Shown here: positions 15,232-23,325 of the stretch, piece by piece
Layout of the letters: each line of letters opens with the position of its first letter
How positions within the stretch are numbered: position 1 is the first letter of the stretch
Virus record (IMG/VR): IMGVR_UViG_3300046003_004989
Coordinates: 1-64,000 of that record
Direction: 5' to 3' (one strand)
Source: a virus
Length of the DNA stretch: 64,000 nucleotides
Position numbers and translations under genes: made by a program
The notes under the pieces: model-generated
Seen by the model: only the letters and a program-made list of their open reading frames with translations
Databases searched by the model: none
What the model was told of the DNA's origin: nothing

Positions 15232-15443
15232 TTTGCTTTTCGTTTTGCTGTTTTTAGTGCTTCTGTTAATTTTTGATATATGAGGTCAAGTTCTGCTTGA
15301 CTTTCAATTGAATATTGTGTTGAAGTTTCGAGGTCTAAAGTGATATAGCCCTCTAAAGAAACATGCACATCTATGTATTGACCGATATCATTTTCAAAAT
15401 GAAAATCATCGATAACGCATATTGTGCCTATTTTCTTTGCCAT
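15228..15443 (-). CDS. Hypothetical protein (71 aa)
   Basis: Start at MAKKIGTICVIDDFHFE, with ATG overlapping the IF-3 stop. A small beta-sheet protein ending in a Lys/Arg-rich helix (ALKTAKRKAK). Unknown, but translationally coupled with IF-3. Confidence 0.7.
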   Translation of the reverse strand: MAKKIGTICVIDDFHFENDIGQYIDVHVSLEGYITLDLETSTQYSIESQAELDLIYQKLTEALKTAKRKAK

Positions 15444-15964
15444 TACTTTTTTGCTTTTGGACGAATCATAACGATCCATCGATTACCTTCATATCGAGGC
15501 ATGGTTTCTGGTAAGCCTACTTCTTGAACTTTCTGTATAAAATTAAGCATTGTGATTTCTCCTCTTTCTGGAGCAGCTTTTTGTCTACCCTTTACGAGAA
15601 GAACTACCTTAACTTTATCGCCCTTTTCTAGAAATTTGATAGCACGATTAGACATCGTATTCATATCATGCTCTGCGATATTAACCGAAAGTTGTACTTC
15701 TTTTAATTCTGTTTTGTGCGTATTTTTCTTTCTTTCCTTATCAGCTTTCTCTTGCTCATAAAGGAATTTACCGTAGTCTACAATACGAACTACTGGTGGA
15801 TTTCCACTTTCATTGATTAAGACCAAGTCTAATTCAAGTGATTGTGCTTCTTTGAAAGCGTCTAAAGAACTCATGATACGAGGTTCACCTACACCGATTA
15901 CTCGGACTTGAGGGAAACGAACTTCGCTATTGATTTTGTGTTTTCGAGTTGTTTTACTCATCAA
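15443..15964 (-). CDS. infC: Translation initiation factor IF-3
   Basis: About 172 residues, complete for IF-3. The N-domain has NSEVRFPQVRVIG then SLDAFKEAQSLELDLVLINE, followed by PPVVRIVDYGKFLYEQEK, the hallmark C(R)I.DYGKf.YE. The linker is rich in Lys, and the C-domain has VQLSVNIAEHDMNT and RAIKFLEKGDKVKVVLL. It binds the 30S subunit and proofreads start codons. Phage IF-3 is rare; a host-takeover role that favours phage starts is inferred. The first or second Met could be the start. Confidence 0.95.
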   Translation of the reverse strand: MMSKTTRKHKINSEVRFPQVRVIGVGEPRIMSSLDAFKEAQSLELDLVLINESGNPPVVRIVDYGKFLYEQEKADKERKKNTHKTELKEVQLSVNIAEHDMNTMSNRAIKFLEKGDKVKVVLLVKGRQKAAPERGEITMLNFIQKVQEVGLPETMPRYEGNRWIVMIRPKAKK

Positions 15965-15984
15965 TTTAATATGTGTTAGTATAG

Positions 15985-15994
15985 AATTATATGA
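15985..15994 (-). promoter_or_regulatory. CATATAAY box upstream of infC
   Basis: Minus strand TCATATAATT, about 22 nt upstream of the IF-3 start in the only gap of this gene run. Confidence 0.45.
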
Positions 15995-16019
15995 TGTGAT
16001 TACTTACTGGTTTCGTATG

Positions 16020-16391
16020 TTAACATTTTTTCAAATCCAATTTGTAATATTTTTCTTCTCTACGATCAGTATAGAAGTACAAAATAATATACTCATGACA
16101 ATCTGGCTGTTGATAAGATCTTAAATTCGTTACATTACCGTTGCTTTCATGACAAGTGTATATGAATTGATCGGTTCTTACAAACTGTTGCTTGCTGTCT
16201 ATGTAGAATGTATACGTCTTATACGGTGTTTGAACTACGATACTATCACCTAAGAATCGGACTTCTCCAGGAGCTTTAATAATCTCCCAACCTTTATCGG
16301 TTCTTCTGTCTATTGTTTGAAATTCATAATCTCCTCGTTGAGAGAAAGATGATAAACTAAACATTAATATGAGTAGATAAATTTTAGCCAT
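16020..16391 (-). CDS. Exported small protein (123 aa)
   Basis: Start at MAKIYLLILMFSLSSFSQ, overlapping the upstream stop. This is a clean signal peptide (residues 1-17, cleavage near FSQ). The mature part is beta-rich (VRFLGDSIVVQTPYKTYTFY) with Cys at 88 and elsewhere. Likely periplasmic or envelope-associated; no family recognised. Confidence 0.7.
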   Translation of the reverse strand: MAKIYLLILMFSLSSFSQRGDYEFQTIDRRTDKGWEIIKAPGEVRFLGDSIVVQTPYKTYTFYIDSKQQFVRTDQFIYTCHESNGNVTNLRSYQQPDCHEYIILYFYTDRREEKYYKLDLKKC

Positions 16392-16680
16392 GACTTGGTT
16401 TGTATTCGATTTCGTTATTAATTTTTTCTGATACTCGGCTTGCATGTACAGAAGGATAGAGTTCTTCATACTCAAATTCTTCTACAGGAGTAAATCGATT
16501 TGCTGTTCCAGTCATAATACCTCTTCCTCGGAATCCATCGATTTCTACAAAAAGGATTGCAACTAATTCTGGATTGCTAATTCCATTTGGTGTTAGTTTG
16601 ACATCACGTAGAATACCGATTCTGCCATCTTCAAATTTTACTGGATTGCCTATTGCAATCTCAATCAGGGATGTTCTCAT
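16384..16680 (-). CDS. Hypothetical protein (98 aa)
   Basis: A barrel-like N-terminus (NPVKFEDGRIGILRDVKLTP), typical of small SH3-type phage proteins. It overlaps genes on both sides by 8 and 20 nt. Unknown. Confidence 0.65.
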   Translation of the reverse strand: MRTSLIEIAIGNPVKFEDGRIGILRDVKLTPNGISNPELVAILFVEIDGFRGRGIMTGTANRFTPVEEFEYEELYPSVHASRVSEKINNEIEYKPSHG

Positions 16681-16909
16681 CTGCTAGTCTTTTTAGTTTT
16701 TGATAATTCTTAACAATTCTACCGAATTGAGCAATTGATTCAAAGTCTTGCTTTGTTACTTCGGTATGTAATAGGCCATGTTTAGGTTCGATAGGAATGA
16801 TGATATTTTTAAAATCGTCGTCCATCATATCGTACAAGTCCATCATATAGAAGTCTGATAATTGCTCAAGTTCTGTAATGGTAGGTTCTTTCTTTTTTCT
16901 ACTAAACAT
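16661..16909 (-). CDS. Hypothetical protein (82 aa)
   Basis: A basic start (MFSRKKKEPTITELEQL), an acidic centre with repeated Met/Asp (FYMMDLYDMMDDDF) and a helical end. Unknown. Ends with TGA inside the next gene. Confidence 0.65.
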   Translation of the reverse strand: MFSRKKKEPTITELEQLSDFYMMDLYDMMDDDFKNIIIPIEPKHGLLHTEVTKQDFESIAQFGRIVKNYQKLKRLADENIPD

Positions 16910-16911
16910 AT

Positions 16912-17442
16912 TTATGGTTTGAAGGTTTTAAAAGATTTTTGAATATCTGCTAAATCGAAGTCTACTAACATGTTATCAGCAGCCCCAAAGATTTGAAGCA
17001 TATCAAAGATTCCTTGATCAGTCCAATCTTGGATTTGTCTATCTCTTTTTGCTGGACGCATTTGACCCAATTGATGGAATCGCATGTGATTTTTACAAAT
17101 AAGAGCAACAGTATCAGGATTTGCATTATGTTGAGTACAGAAAGCTCGTACTTGCATATTGTCCATAATCAATTGAAAAGCAACATCATCGTGACCGGGA
17201 GAAGTCGGAAAACCTGTTTTAGGATTCTGACGAACCGTATCAAATTTTGCAATATCGTGGAGAACACCTGCCATTATCAAGTTAGGATTGCCGGTAGGAA
17301 TCAACCTATCAGTTACAATCTGTATATGATGAAATGCAGATGGCTCTGGGTGAAAGTCAGGTCTTTCTCTTAGGAATTTAAGTTGCTCCAATTTTCGTTG
17401 GATGATATGAGGAGCAGTTTGGATGATGTCGATGAATTGCAT
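16912..17442 (-). CDS. HD-domain phosphohydrolase
   Basis: 176 residues with the HD metal-site order: H39 (HHIQIV), HD at 62-63 (GVLHDIAKFDT), H84 in SPGHDDVAFQ, and D about 157 (GAADNMLVDFDL). It resembles the HD domain of tRNA nucleotidyltransferases and other small nucleotide phosphohydrolases. Substrate may be a nucleotide or RNA end. Co-transcribed with the small genes around it. Confidence 0.85.
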   Translation of the reverse strand: MQFIDIIQTAPHIIQRKLEQLKFLRERPDFHPEPSAFHHIQIVTDRLIPTGNPNLIMAGVLHDIAKFDTVRQNPKTGFPTSPGHDDVAFQLIMDNMQVRAFCTQHNANPDTVALICKNHMRFHQLGQMRPAKRDRQIQDWTDQGIFDMLQIFGAADNMLVDFDLADIQKSFKTFKP

Positions 17443-17443
17443 A

Positions 17444-17662
17444 TTAATAGTTTGCTTTATGTGTTTTACCAGTGCTTAGATCTACCCATGTTTGTGGTTG
17501 AGAATGTTCTTCTCGTAGTTTACCTAAACGTTTTAATTCGTTGATTCCAGCTTCATGAGCGGTATCTTCGGTAGCACCACTATGATATTTTAGGTGAAAG
17601 TTGTAAGCTGTTTTGTACATTACCTTTTCAACCCCTTTTAATGTTTCAAAAAATGCATTCAT
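17444..17662 (-). CDS. Hypothetical protein (72 aa)
   Basis: A helical, His-containing small protein (MNAFFETLKGVEKVMYKTAY). First gene after the promoter at 17688-17721, so it leads the operon containing infC, acpP and clpP. Unknown. Confidence 0.65.
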   Translation of the reverse strand: MNAFFETLKGVEKVMYKTAYNFHLKYHSGATEDTAHEAGINELKRLGKLREEHSQPQTWVDLSTGKTHKANY

Positions 17663-17687
17663 ATTGTTATTGTTTTAAATTGATATA

Positions 17688-17721
17688 CAAATATAAAACA
17701 AAAACTCCACACTAAAAAATG
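17688..17721 (-). promoter_or_regulatory. Bacteroidota-type promoter
   Basis: TATATTTG at 17688-17695; T-rich CATTTTTTAG at 17712-17721 in the terminator loop, 16 nt apart. Drives the long operon leftward to the region of 8672. Confidence 0.75.
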
Positions 17722-17727
17722 TGGAGT
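17704..17727 (-). terminator. Intrinsic terminator
   Basis: Eight-pair stem (17704-17711 with 17720-17727) followed by TTTTTG on the minus strand. Different stem sequence from the other cassettes but the same layout. Confidence 0.8.
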
Positions 17728-17747
17728 CAATTATTTTCAAAAAGTTA

Positions 17748-18296
17748 TTAACAATTTTCTGATTCGTTCAGGGATGCTAGAATTTTTACTGCTGCTATCT
17801 TAGCCCAATCTTCAGGTAGACTTTTAGAATGCTTTTCATATTCTGTCTTGATTCGGCTTTCAATCATTTGAACTAAGCGTTCTCGTTTATTTGGCAGAAT
17901 AGGTCCTTCGATTTCATCTACTCGAATACAAGAACCTTGACCGTGCATGATTTGAATAACATAATTTCCGATATAATAAGCTTCACCTGTAAAGTCGTTC
18001 AAATACTTATCATCATCGCATTCAACGCAATAAGTACGAGCATATTCAAATGCTAACCAAAGCAAATCTTCTCTAGGTTCGTAACCCATTCGATACTCTC
18101 GGTCTCGATACTCATCAGATTCATATTTGGCTAACAGTTTTGCCATTGTGCCAGTGAGATCAGCTTCTGCTTTTTGTTTAAATCTTTCGACTTGTAAAGC
18201 TTTAATCTCGTCTTTACGTTTGAGAGTATTCCAATATCCGTTTGGATCTTCTAAGTCTGCTTCTAAAGCCTCTTTGAATTTATCTAAGTCTAACAT
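17748..18296 (-). CDS. Hypothetical protein (182 aa)
   Basis: A charged, helical soluble protein with an aromatic central part (DDKYLNDFTGEAYYIGNYVI) and a possible Cys at 91. Ends ENC followed by tandem TAA stops in the TTGTTAATAAC motif. Unknown. Confidence 0.7.
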   Translation of the reverse strand: MLDLDKFKEALEADLEDPNGYWNTLKRKDEIKALQVERFKQKAEADLTGTMAKLLAKYESDEYRDREYRMGYEPREDLLWLAFEYARTYCVECDDDKYLNDFTGEAYYIGNYVIQIMHGQGSCIRVDEIEGPILPNKRERLVQMIESRIKTEYEKHSKSLPEDWAKIAAVKILASLNESENC

Positions 18297-18298
18297 TA

Positions 18299-18874
18299 TT
18301 AATCACATGAAGATGATGAATCGAATGAAGAACCGGAATCCCATGAAGAAGAATCCGATGATGAGTAGTCTGATGAACTAGATGATGAGTAGTCTGATGA
18401 ACTAGATGAACCATAATCAAAATCATTATTTGAGCTATGATCGAATGTAGAATGATTATTATTGTCATCCGAATTCATCATATCATATACTAACATAGAA
18501 GTTAAAAAGTCACCATCTCGAGTTTCTACTCTTCGAAGCAAAGACTTATCTTCTTCTACTAAATAGTCATTCATCGGAGCTTGTTTCTTCTTGATTTTCT
18601 TGATTTTCTCGATATGTGATGATTTTACTTCATCAACTGAAGTAGCTCCAATAGTCCATTTAGGATTCGATGATGGGAAAGATCCTGTCATTGTAATAGT
18701 TTCCGAAGCAGATTCTTCAATAGATCTTCCAACTTTAATTGCTGATATTGATTCCATTTTGGATTCTTCGGCTCTTACCTTTCTTGAATTTTTAGCTTTA
18801 GCGATTAAGTAGATTGTTAATAAGACAATTACTGAACCTACGCCAAATAAAATTACCATTCCTTCGTATTTCAT
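18299..18874 (-). CDS. Membrane-anchored protein with Ser/Asp-rich tail
   Basis: Start at MKYEGMVILFGVGSVIVLL. N-terminal transmembrane helix (residues 5-27), a charged middle, and a low-complexity tail of about 35 residues dominated by Ser and Asp (repeats of SSSDYSS). Total 191 residues. The tail may bind cations or act as a flexible spacer. Unknown. Confidence 0.7.
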   Translation of the reverse strand: MKYEGMVILFGVGSVIVLLTIYLIAKAKNSRKVRAEESKMESISAIKVGRSIEESASETITMTGSFPSSNPKWTIGATSVDEVKSSHIEKIKKIKKKQAPMNDYLVEEDKSLLRRVETRDGDFLTSMLVYDMMNSDDNNNHSTFDHSSNNDFDYGSSSSSDYSSSSSSDYSSSDSSSWDSGSSFDSSSSCD

Positions 18875-18875
18875 A

Positions 18876-19412
18876 TTAAGAGTTTTTAGAAGTCCAATCA
18901 ATTTTTGGACAGTATTTATTGTAAGATGCTTTTATGAATTCAACAATCAAGTTAGGATCTTTTTGTTTAACAGGTTCCCAGATTCGATAACCATATTCAT
19001 CATACTTGATTTTAGATTGTTTATGTTTTTCTACGAGCCATCTAACTAAAAGACCGATTGATGTTCCAATTGCTACAACCCAGAGCATCAATCCGAGAAT
19101 TTGCATACCTTGAGCAAACGAATCTTTCGGAAATAAACCAACAAAGAAAATTGTTAATGACCAGAACATAGAAGCTACTAAGCCAAGTCCTACCCATATT
19201 AAAAATCCAGATCCAGGTTTTTCACCCCATGCAGATGATTTGTCTTTACCATTCAAAACCATATAAGGTAATGATAGGATTGTGTAAGGGATAATTGTCA
19301 AATACATTATCACTACTTTCCAAAAGTATGGACAAAGGCTTTGAGGCATGTTTTTTGTTGCATAGTACCATCGGTACAACGATGCAGTTGTTGATTCTTT
19401 ACTTAATTGCAT
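18876..19412 (-). CDS. Multi-pass membrane protein (178 aa)
   Basis: Three hydrophobic segments (about residues 27-52, 69-91 and 99-123) with a charged C-terminal domain. The first gene after promoter 19438-19470. No transporter motif is visible. Unknown inner-membrane protein. Confidence 0.7.
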   Translation of the reverse strand: MQLSKESTTASLYRWYYATKNMPQSLCPYFWKVVIMYLTIIPYTILSLPYMVLNGKDKSSAWGEKPGSGFLIWVGLGLVASMFWSLTIFFVGLFPKDSFAQGMQILGLMLWVVAIGTSIGLLVRWLVEKHKQSKIKYDEYGYRIWEPVKQKDPNLIVEFIKASYNKYCPKIDWTSKNS

Positions 19413-19437
19413 AATATTTACGTTTTAATTTATATGA

Positions 19438-19470
19438 CAAATATAAACAAAAAAGCTCGACAGTAAAAAC
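19438..19470 (-). promoter_or_regulatory. Bacteroidota-type promoter
   Basis: TATATTTG at 19438-19445 and GTTTTTAC at 19463-19470, 17 nt apart, again in the terminator loop. Confidence 0.75.
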
Positions 19471-19480
19471 TATCGAGCTT
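19453..19480 (-). terminator. Intrinsic terminator
   Basis: Eleven-pair stem with one G-U (19453-19463 with 19470-19480), followed by TTTTTTG on the minus strand. Ends the operon at 19498. Confidence 0.8.
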
Positions 19481-19497
19481 TAAGTTATTAACAAATG

Positions 19498-20442
19498 TTA
19501 TCCGAGAAGTAGATACTTCATTGGATGTGAGTCAAGTACGAAACCAGAACCATATACCATGTCCATGTAATAGAGAGTTCCAGTTGGAGGACTCATCGGT
19601 TTAGGACGGATATCATTAAATGATACTGAACCGATACTATCTTCTAAAGATATGATAGGTTCAATTACAAAATCCTCAGCTATTCCACCGATACTTCTGA
19701 ATGCTTCTTCTACTGTATCTCTACTAGAACCTTCAACTCGGAAAGTTGGCATTCCGTCGATTCGAGAATCTCCGAGATAAGTGAAAGTATAACCTTTACG
19801 ATTAACTCCTTCGTTTTCTACCCATGACCACCAATGTGGTTTTCTCATAGAATAAACTAATTTGAAGCAAAGCGATATATGCTCTGGTTGATTTTCAGCT
19901 TCGAAATTAGTAGAATACCAATCACTAAAAGAATTTGGCAATTCAATTTCTGCACAAGGATTTGAACTATAAGGGTCCCTTGTATCACAAGCAACAACCT
20001 TTTCTTTGTAACTGAAAACTTTTTTGACTGGTCTGTCTGTCATGCAGTCGACATAAAGTGTAGCATAATCGGTCCAATCAGTAGGGTTATCTAAATCCAT
20101 TGAACGGAAATTTGAAACAAAAAGACCTTCTTCTTCAAGATTCTCTAAGCATGTGATAACTAAAATTCTATCATCTGCATCCTTAACTTTCTTTTCCGTT
20201 AGCATTCTTTCGAATACTTGTACTTGAGAATAGATACCCTTACCTATTGTTACTGAATAATCATCACATTCACTAGGAAGGATAATCATCGAATCACAAG
20301 CGAGTAAATCGTCATGTGAGTAATTACCTCTGCCACCTTTAAACTCCTTTAACTCAACGTTTAGAGTTTGAAGGTACTTTCTAACACGGTCTGCTACTTT
20401 CGTAGAGACCGCACTAGATTTCGCAAAGTATAGTTTACGCAT
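19498..20442 (-). CDS. Hypothetical protein with TIR/deoxyribosyltransferase-like start
   Basis: The N-terminal 90 residues (KLYFAKSSAVSTKVADRVRK, then DDLLACDSMIILPSE) resemble a flavodoxin-like TIR or nucleoside deoxyribosyltransferase fold. The middle contains SNPCAEIELP, a string like the active-site loop of ribonucleotide reductases, but surrounding sequence does not support that enzyme. Beta-rich C-terminus. 314 residues. No safe function. Confidence 0.6.
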   Translation of the reverse strand: MRKLYFAKSSAVSTKVADRVRKYLQTLNVELKEFKGGRGNYSHDDLLACDSMIILPSECDDYSVTIGKGIYSQVQVFERMLTEKKVKDADDRILVITCLENLEEEGLFVSNFRSMDLDNPTDWTDYATLYVDCMTDRPVKKVFSYKEKVVACDTRDPYSSNPCAEIELPNSFSDWYSTNFEAENQPEHISLCFKLVYSMRKPHWWSWVENEGVNRKGYTFTYLGDSRIDGMPTFRVEGSSRDTVEEAFRSIGGIAEDFVIEPIISLEDSIGSVSFNDIRPKPMSPPTGTLYYMDMVYGSGFVLDSHPMKYLLLG

Positions 20443-20788
20443 TTTCAGTTCCGAACCACTCGTTAAAGATTTCTTCAGCTGCAGTTAATTCAATAACTTT
20501 CAACTTTAATTCCATCGTTGCTTTGTGAAGTTCTTTCACCCATTTAGCAGCATCGAAGTTTTCACCACCTGGACGTAAAGAGAAAGTAGTTTCTGGAGAC
20601 AAATCGGTCATATTCGCGATTTTGTTCTCTAAACTCAATTTTTCACGTTTCAAGTTTTGTACTAAAGTACTTGCTTCGATAGAAGCTAATTCACCAAGAT
20701 TTGCTGCTCTTGTTGATTTGATGTTTGCATCTGATGCAGATACTGTTGCAACGAATTTGTTAGTTGCTTTTACGTCATTTTTTGCCAT
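20435..20788 (-). CDS. Coiled-coil protein (117 aa)
   Basis: An Ala/Ser-rich N-terminus and a coiled coil over residues 38-60 and 85-110 (heptad-like Leu/Glu/Lys). Overlaps the gene at 19498 by 8 nt. Probably a structural or accessory oligomer. Unknown. Confidence 0.7.
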   Translation of the reverse strand: MAKNDVKATNKFVATVSASDANIKSTRAANLGELASIEASTLVQNLKREKLSLENKIANMTDLSPETTFSLRPGGENFDAAKWVKELHKATMELKLKVIELTAAEEIFNEWFGTENA

Positions 20789-20830
20789 GATACTTACTTT
20801 TAATTTGTTAAATTATTATTTAGATTAGTT

Positions 20831-21697
20831 TTATGCGTTTTCTTGTTCGAGGTTTTCGATGTTATTAACAACTTTTCCAGGAAGTAAATCCAAAATGAAT
20901 TTCTTGTCCTGAGAGAAGATTGGAGTTTCTACCGTTTCCCATTTAGTACGACGGATAGTTTGAGTCGGATCAATCACATGAGTTTTGTTATCATTAGCAA
21001 ATTTAAAGTCTTTTGCCAGATAAACATGTTCAACTTTTGTAATTACACCACCTCGTTTTTCTCGATAAGTGTAGTCATTCCAATTAATGCCTTTTTGAAA
21101 AATCATCTCTTGCATTTCATTAGTTTTCTTACCGTTTAGCTCTTTTGGAGAGTACATAGATTGTGCAACAGAAGAGATAGAGTTTCTAACTGCATCTTGC
21201 TGTCTCCAGATGAAGTAGTTAACAACCTCATCAATGAATGGAATCTGAAATACTCGAGCATCAAACATTGCTAGTTTGAAGTTTCGGATATCATCGTGAT
21301 CTAACATATCTTCGTAAATCCAATCGGCATGGGCTCGAGCTATTCGGAGTTGATTGAATTTTGCAGTTGCCATAGATGCAGCTACAGATGCCATTTTTTG
21401 AAGATTGTTATCGAACCAAGCATGAGTGCCTAGGTCGTCAAAGTCAGTAAGTACTAAAGAGATTTCATCGGATTGAACATATCCGAGTTTAGCACCTTGA
21501 ATGTTTTTGCAGAGGAAGGCAGTCGTTTCATTCATGTCTTCGATTAAACCTGCATCAAAAGGTCGTTTAAGTCCTTTCGTATAAGTGTGAAATGCTTTAC
21601 CATCAATACGGATGATAGTAAATGTTCTTCGAGGGAGCATAGTACGAGTTCTGTTTTCGTAGTAGTCCTTCATTCTGTCGCCTAATGTGTCGATCAT
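20831..21697 (-). CDS. Thg1-like tRNA-His guanylyltransferase (3'-5' polymerase)
   Basis: 288 residues with the Thg1 palm: IIRIDGKAFHTYTKG (metal Asp32) followed by RPFD and the second site GYVQSDEISLVLTDF (Asp77-Glu78). The C-terminal region has ARVFQIP...YFIWRQQDAVRNSI and a GINWNDY segment, typical of the family. Thg1-like enzymes add nucleotides to the 5' end of tRNA using 3'-5' chemistry and repair truncated 5' ends. A phage copy points to tRNA repair during infection. Confidence 0.93.
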   Translation of the reverse strand: MIDTLGDRMKDYYENRTRTMLPRRTFTIIRIDGKAFHTYTKGLKRPFDAGLIEDMNETTAFLCKNIQGAKLGYVQSDEISLVLTDFDDLGTHAWFDNNLQKMASVAASMATAKFNQLRIARAHADWIYEDMLDHDDIRNFKLAMFDARVFQIPFIDEVVNYFIWRQQDAVRNSISSVAQSMYSPKELNGKKTNEMQEMIFQKGINWNDYTYREKRGGVITKVEHVYLAKDFKFANDNKTHVIDPTQTIRRTKWETVETPIFSQDKKFILDLLPGKVVNNIENLEQENA

Positions 21698-21763
21698 AAT
21701 GTAAATTGTTTTTGTGTACTCGTTCGTTAGATTAAGTACGGGTTAGTAAAATTATTGTATGAG

Positions 21764-22201
21764 TTATTTTTCAATTTGTTTCACGATTACACCATTTGGA
21801 TAATTCGCTTTAAGATAGTTTCTTCGAATACAAATACCATAATGTCCATCATCTTCTCCACCTTCATTTAGATTACCATCAGTATCTACTAATTGCAGAT
21901 CATTCCAATCGGATACAATCGGTGCATCTAAAATAGGAAATAGATGACAAGCATTTACTGCTCGTTTTCTTTTTTCGAATGTGAAAGGATTTGTGATAGA
22001 ACCCCAAAGACCTCTTCGTTCTTCAACATCTTTTAATGTTGCTTTGAGATCGTTGAATTTTTCAACTACTCCAGTTACTACCATAACTGATCCATTAGAT
22101 TGTTGTGAGTAACCATACTTCTGTCCGATTACTACAGGATTTCCTAGAGCATCAGTCGGTGCTGCATTTAAGATTTCCTCGCTGTCTTTACTTTGTTCCA
22201 T
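21764..22201 (-). CDS. Hypothetical protein (145 aa)
   Basis: A soluble beta-containing protein (GQKYGYSQQSNGSVMVVTGV) with an acidic C-terminal loop. Overlaps the HNH-like gene by 34 nt, which suggests a possible later start (about MVVTGV or similar) but no better one is clear. Unknown. Confidence 0.6.
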   Translation of the reverse strand: MEQSKDSEEILNAAPTDALGNPVVIGQKYGYSQQSNGSVMVVTGVVEKFNDLKATLKDVEERRGLWGSITNPFTFEKRKRAVNACHLFPILDAPIVSDWNDLQLVDTDGNLNEGGEDDGHYGICIRRNYLKANYPNGVIVKQIEK

Positions 22202-22533
22202 TGTTTTAGTTTTGTATATAACAATTCAATTTCTTCGTTTGTTAAATTAGCTTTCTTACCGTTGATATCAACAGTACAAGCAACTACATTATCATCTACG
22301 TATCCGAGAGATGAATCTACTCTATCAACGCTTCTGCTAAGCGGTCCATCTTCTTCGAATGGTACGCCAGTGTAATAGCAAGTCTTTACTTGCAATAATT
22401 GTCTTACTTTCTTAAGCGTTAAATCAAAATCAATCTTTCTGTCTTTAGATGATTGATATAGCTTGATTAGCTTATTTGCTACTTCCAAGTCAGTTACGAC
22501 TTCGGAAGTCAGTTGTTCATTATTTTCTTCCAT
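22168..22533 (-). CDS. HNH-like (EndoVII-type) small nuclease
   Basis: Start at MEENNEQLTSEVV. The C-terminal half has CYYTGVPF (residues 52-59), SVDRVDSSLGYVDDNVVAC and NGKKANLT, the pattern C..TG...DRxD...GY..dNvv.C...N..K seen in many small HNH/recombination-endonuclease proteins. The usual second zinc Cys pair is incomplete, so activity is uncertain. 121 residues. Confidence 0.65.
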   Translation of the reverse strand: MEENNEQLTSEVVTDLEVANKLIKLYQSSKDRKIDFDLTLKKVRQLLQVKTCYYTGVPFEEDGPLSRSVDRVDSSLGYVDDNVVACTVDINGKKANLTNEEIELLYTKLKQWNKVKTARKS

Positions 22534-22615
22534 ATCTGTTATATGACAAAACCCAACCGAAGAATCCAATTTCCCAACCGTCCATTAATTTTTGAAACCA
22601 TACTTGCTTCTTCAT
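22520..22615 (-). CDS. Mini-protein (31 aa)
   Basis: ATG at 22615-22613 one base after the DUF2786 gene stop; TAA at 22520 inside the next gene. Sequence starts MKKQVWFQKLMDGWEIGFFG and is aromatic and basic, perhaps membrane-associated. Supported only by its exact fit. Confidence 0.45.
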   Translation of the reverse strand: MKKQVWFQKLMDGWEIGFFGWVLSYNRYGRK

Positions 22616-22616
22616 A

Positions 22617-23168
22617 TTAATTTAGCTTTTTGAAAAAATTGATATCGTCCATATTTTCTCGCATTCGAAGCATTTGCATGATTTCTTCCATTTCTTCTGG
22701 TGTAGGAAGTTTATCATCAACCGAATCGGACTTATCTTTAGAGTACATATCATGTTTAGAAACGAATGCATGTACAAGGAGTTTTAGCTCTTTCTGTTGT
22801 TGCTTTTTCTTTTTAAGAACTTCAGCTCTTAAAGCTTTACGATAGATTGGCCATCGTTCGCTAAAGTCGGACCACTCTTCATCGTTCATTTCCACTGCCC
22901 AATACCCAACTCCTCTACATTTATTGATTCGATAATCAGATCCAACTATCGAAGCAGTAAAGTTAATGAACATTTGTTTGATATCCCCACTAACCCCTTT
23001 GACTATTCGTCTTGTTCGAGTTTTCGGTTCGATATCTGTTATTTGAAGATCGTGCTTTTCCAAGTAAGATTGAAGCATAATCTTTGCAGTTTCTTGTTCA
23101 CCACCGATACCTTGTTGGGATAGAGCAAGTAGTTTACGACCTAGCTGAATAATTTTTTCTGATGCCAT
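22617..23168 (-). CDS. DUF2786-family protein
   Basis: The N-terminal segment KIIQLGRKLLALSQQGIGGE and AKIMLQSYLEKHDLQITDIE matches the DUF2786 opening (KLLALA...EA..A..KA..LM.kH.L). A beta region and a basic coiled helix follow (KKKKQQQKELKLL). 183 residues. Family function unknown; found in phages and mobile elements. Confidence 0.75.
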   Translation of the reverse strand: MASEKIIQLGRKLLALSQQGIGGEQETAKIMLQSYLEKHDLQITDIEPKTRTRRIVKGVSGDIKQMFINFTASIVGSDYRINKCRGVGYWAVEMNDEEWSDFSERWPIYRKALRAEVLKKKKQQQKELKLLVHAFVSKHDMYSKDKSDSVDDKLPTPEEMEEIMQMLRMRENMDDINFFKKLN

Positions 23169-23177
23169 AATTAGTAA

Positions 23178-23300
23178 TTAAGAATTGATAGCTTTACAAA
23201 CCCATGATTGAGAAACACCTAGTCGAGATGCAATAATTGAAGTTGTTAGATTTTCATTGAAGAATAAATCTTTGGCCGTTTGAGTCTTAGTAATTTTCAT
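23178..23300 (-). CDS. Mini helix-turn-helix protein (40 aa)
   Basis: ATG at 23300-23298, stop TAA at 23178, directly after the promoter at 23326-23358. The sequence SIIASRLGVSQSWVCKAIN is a canonical homeodomain-like helix-turn-helix (A..LGVS...V..aI). With only 40 residues it is a single DNA-binding unit that would need to dimerise. A regulator is likely. Confidence 0.75.
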   Translation of the reverse strand: MKITKTQTAKDLFFNENLTTSIIASRLGVSQSWVCKAINS

Positions 23301-23325
23301 AATTGAATTGTTTTATTTTGATATA

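Noticed and set aside
18280-18468. His/Thr-rich frame over the Ser/Asp tail region
   Set aside because: An out-of-frame reading of the low-complexity tail of the gene at 18299; composition follows the repeat.
19498-20442. Ribonucleotide reductase fragment because of SNPCAEI
   Set aside because: Flanking motifs, length and order do not match any reductase class; the string is probably chance.
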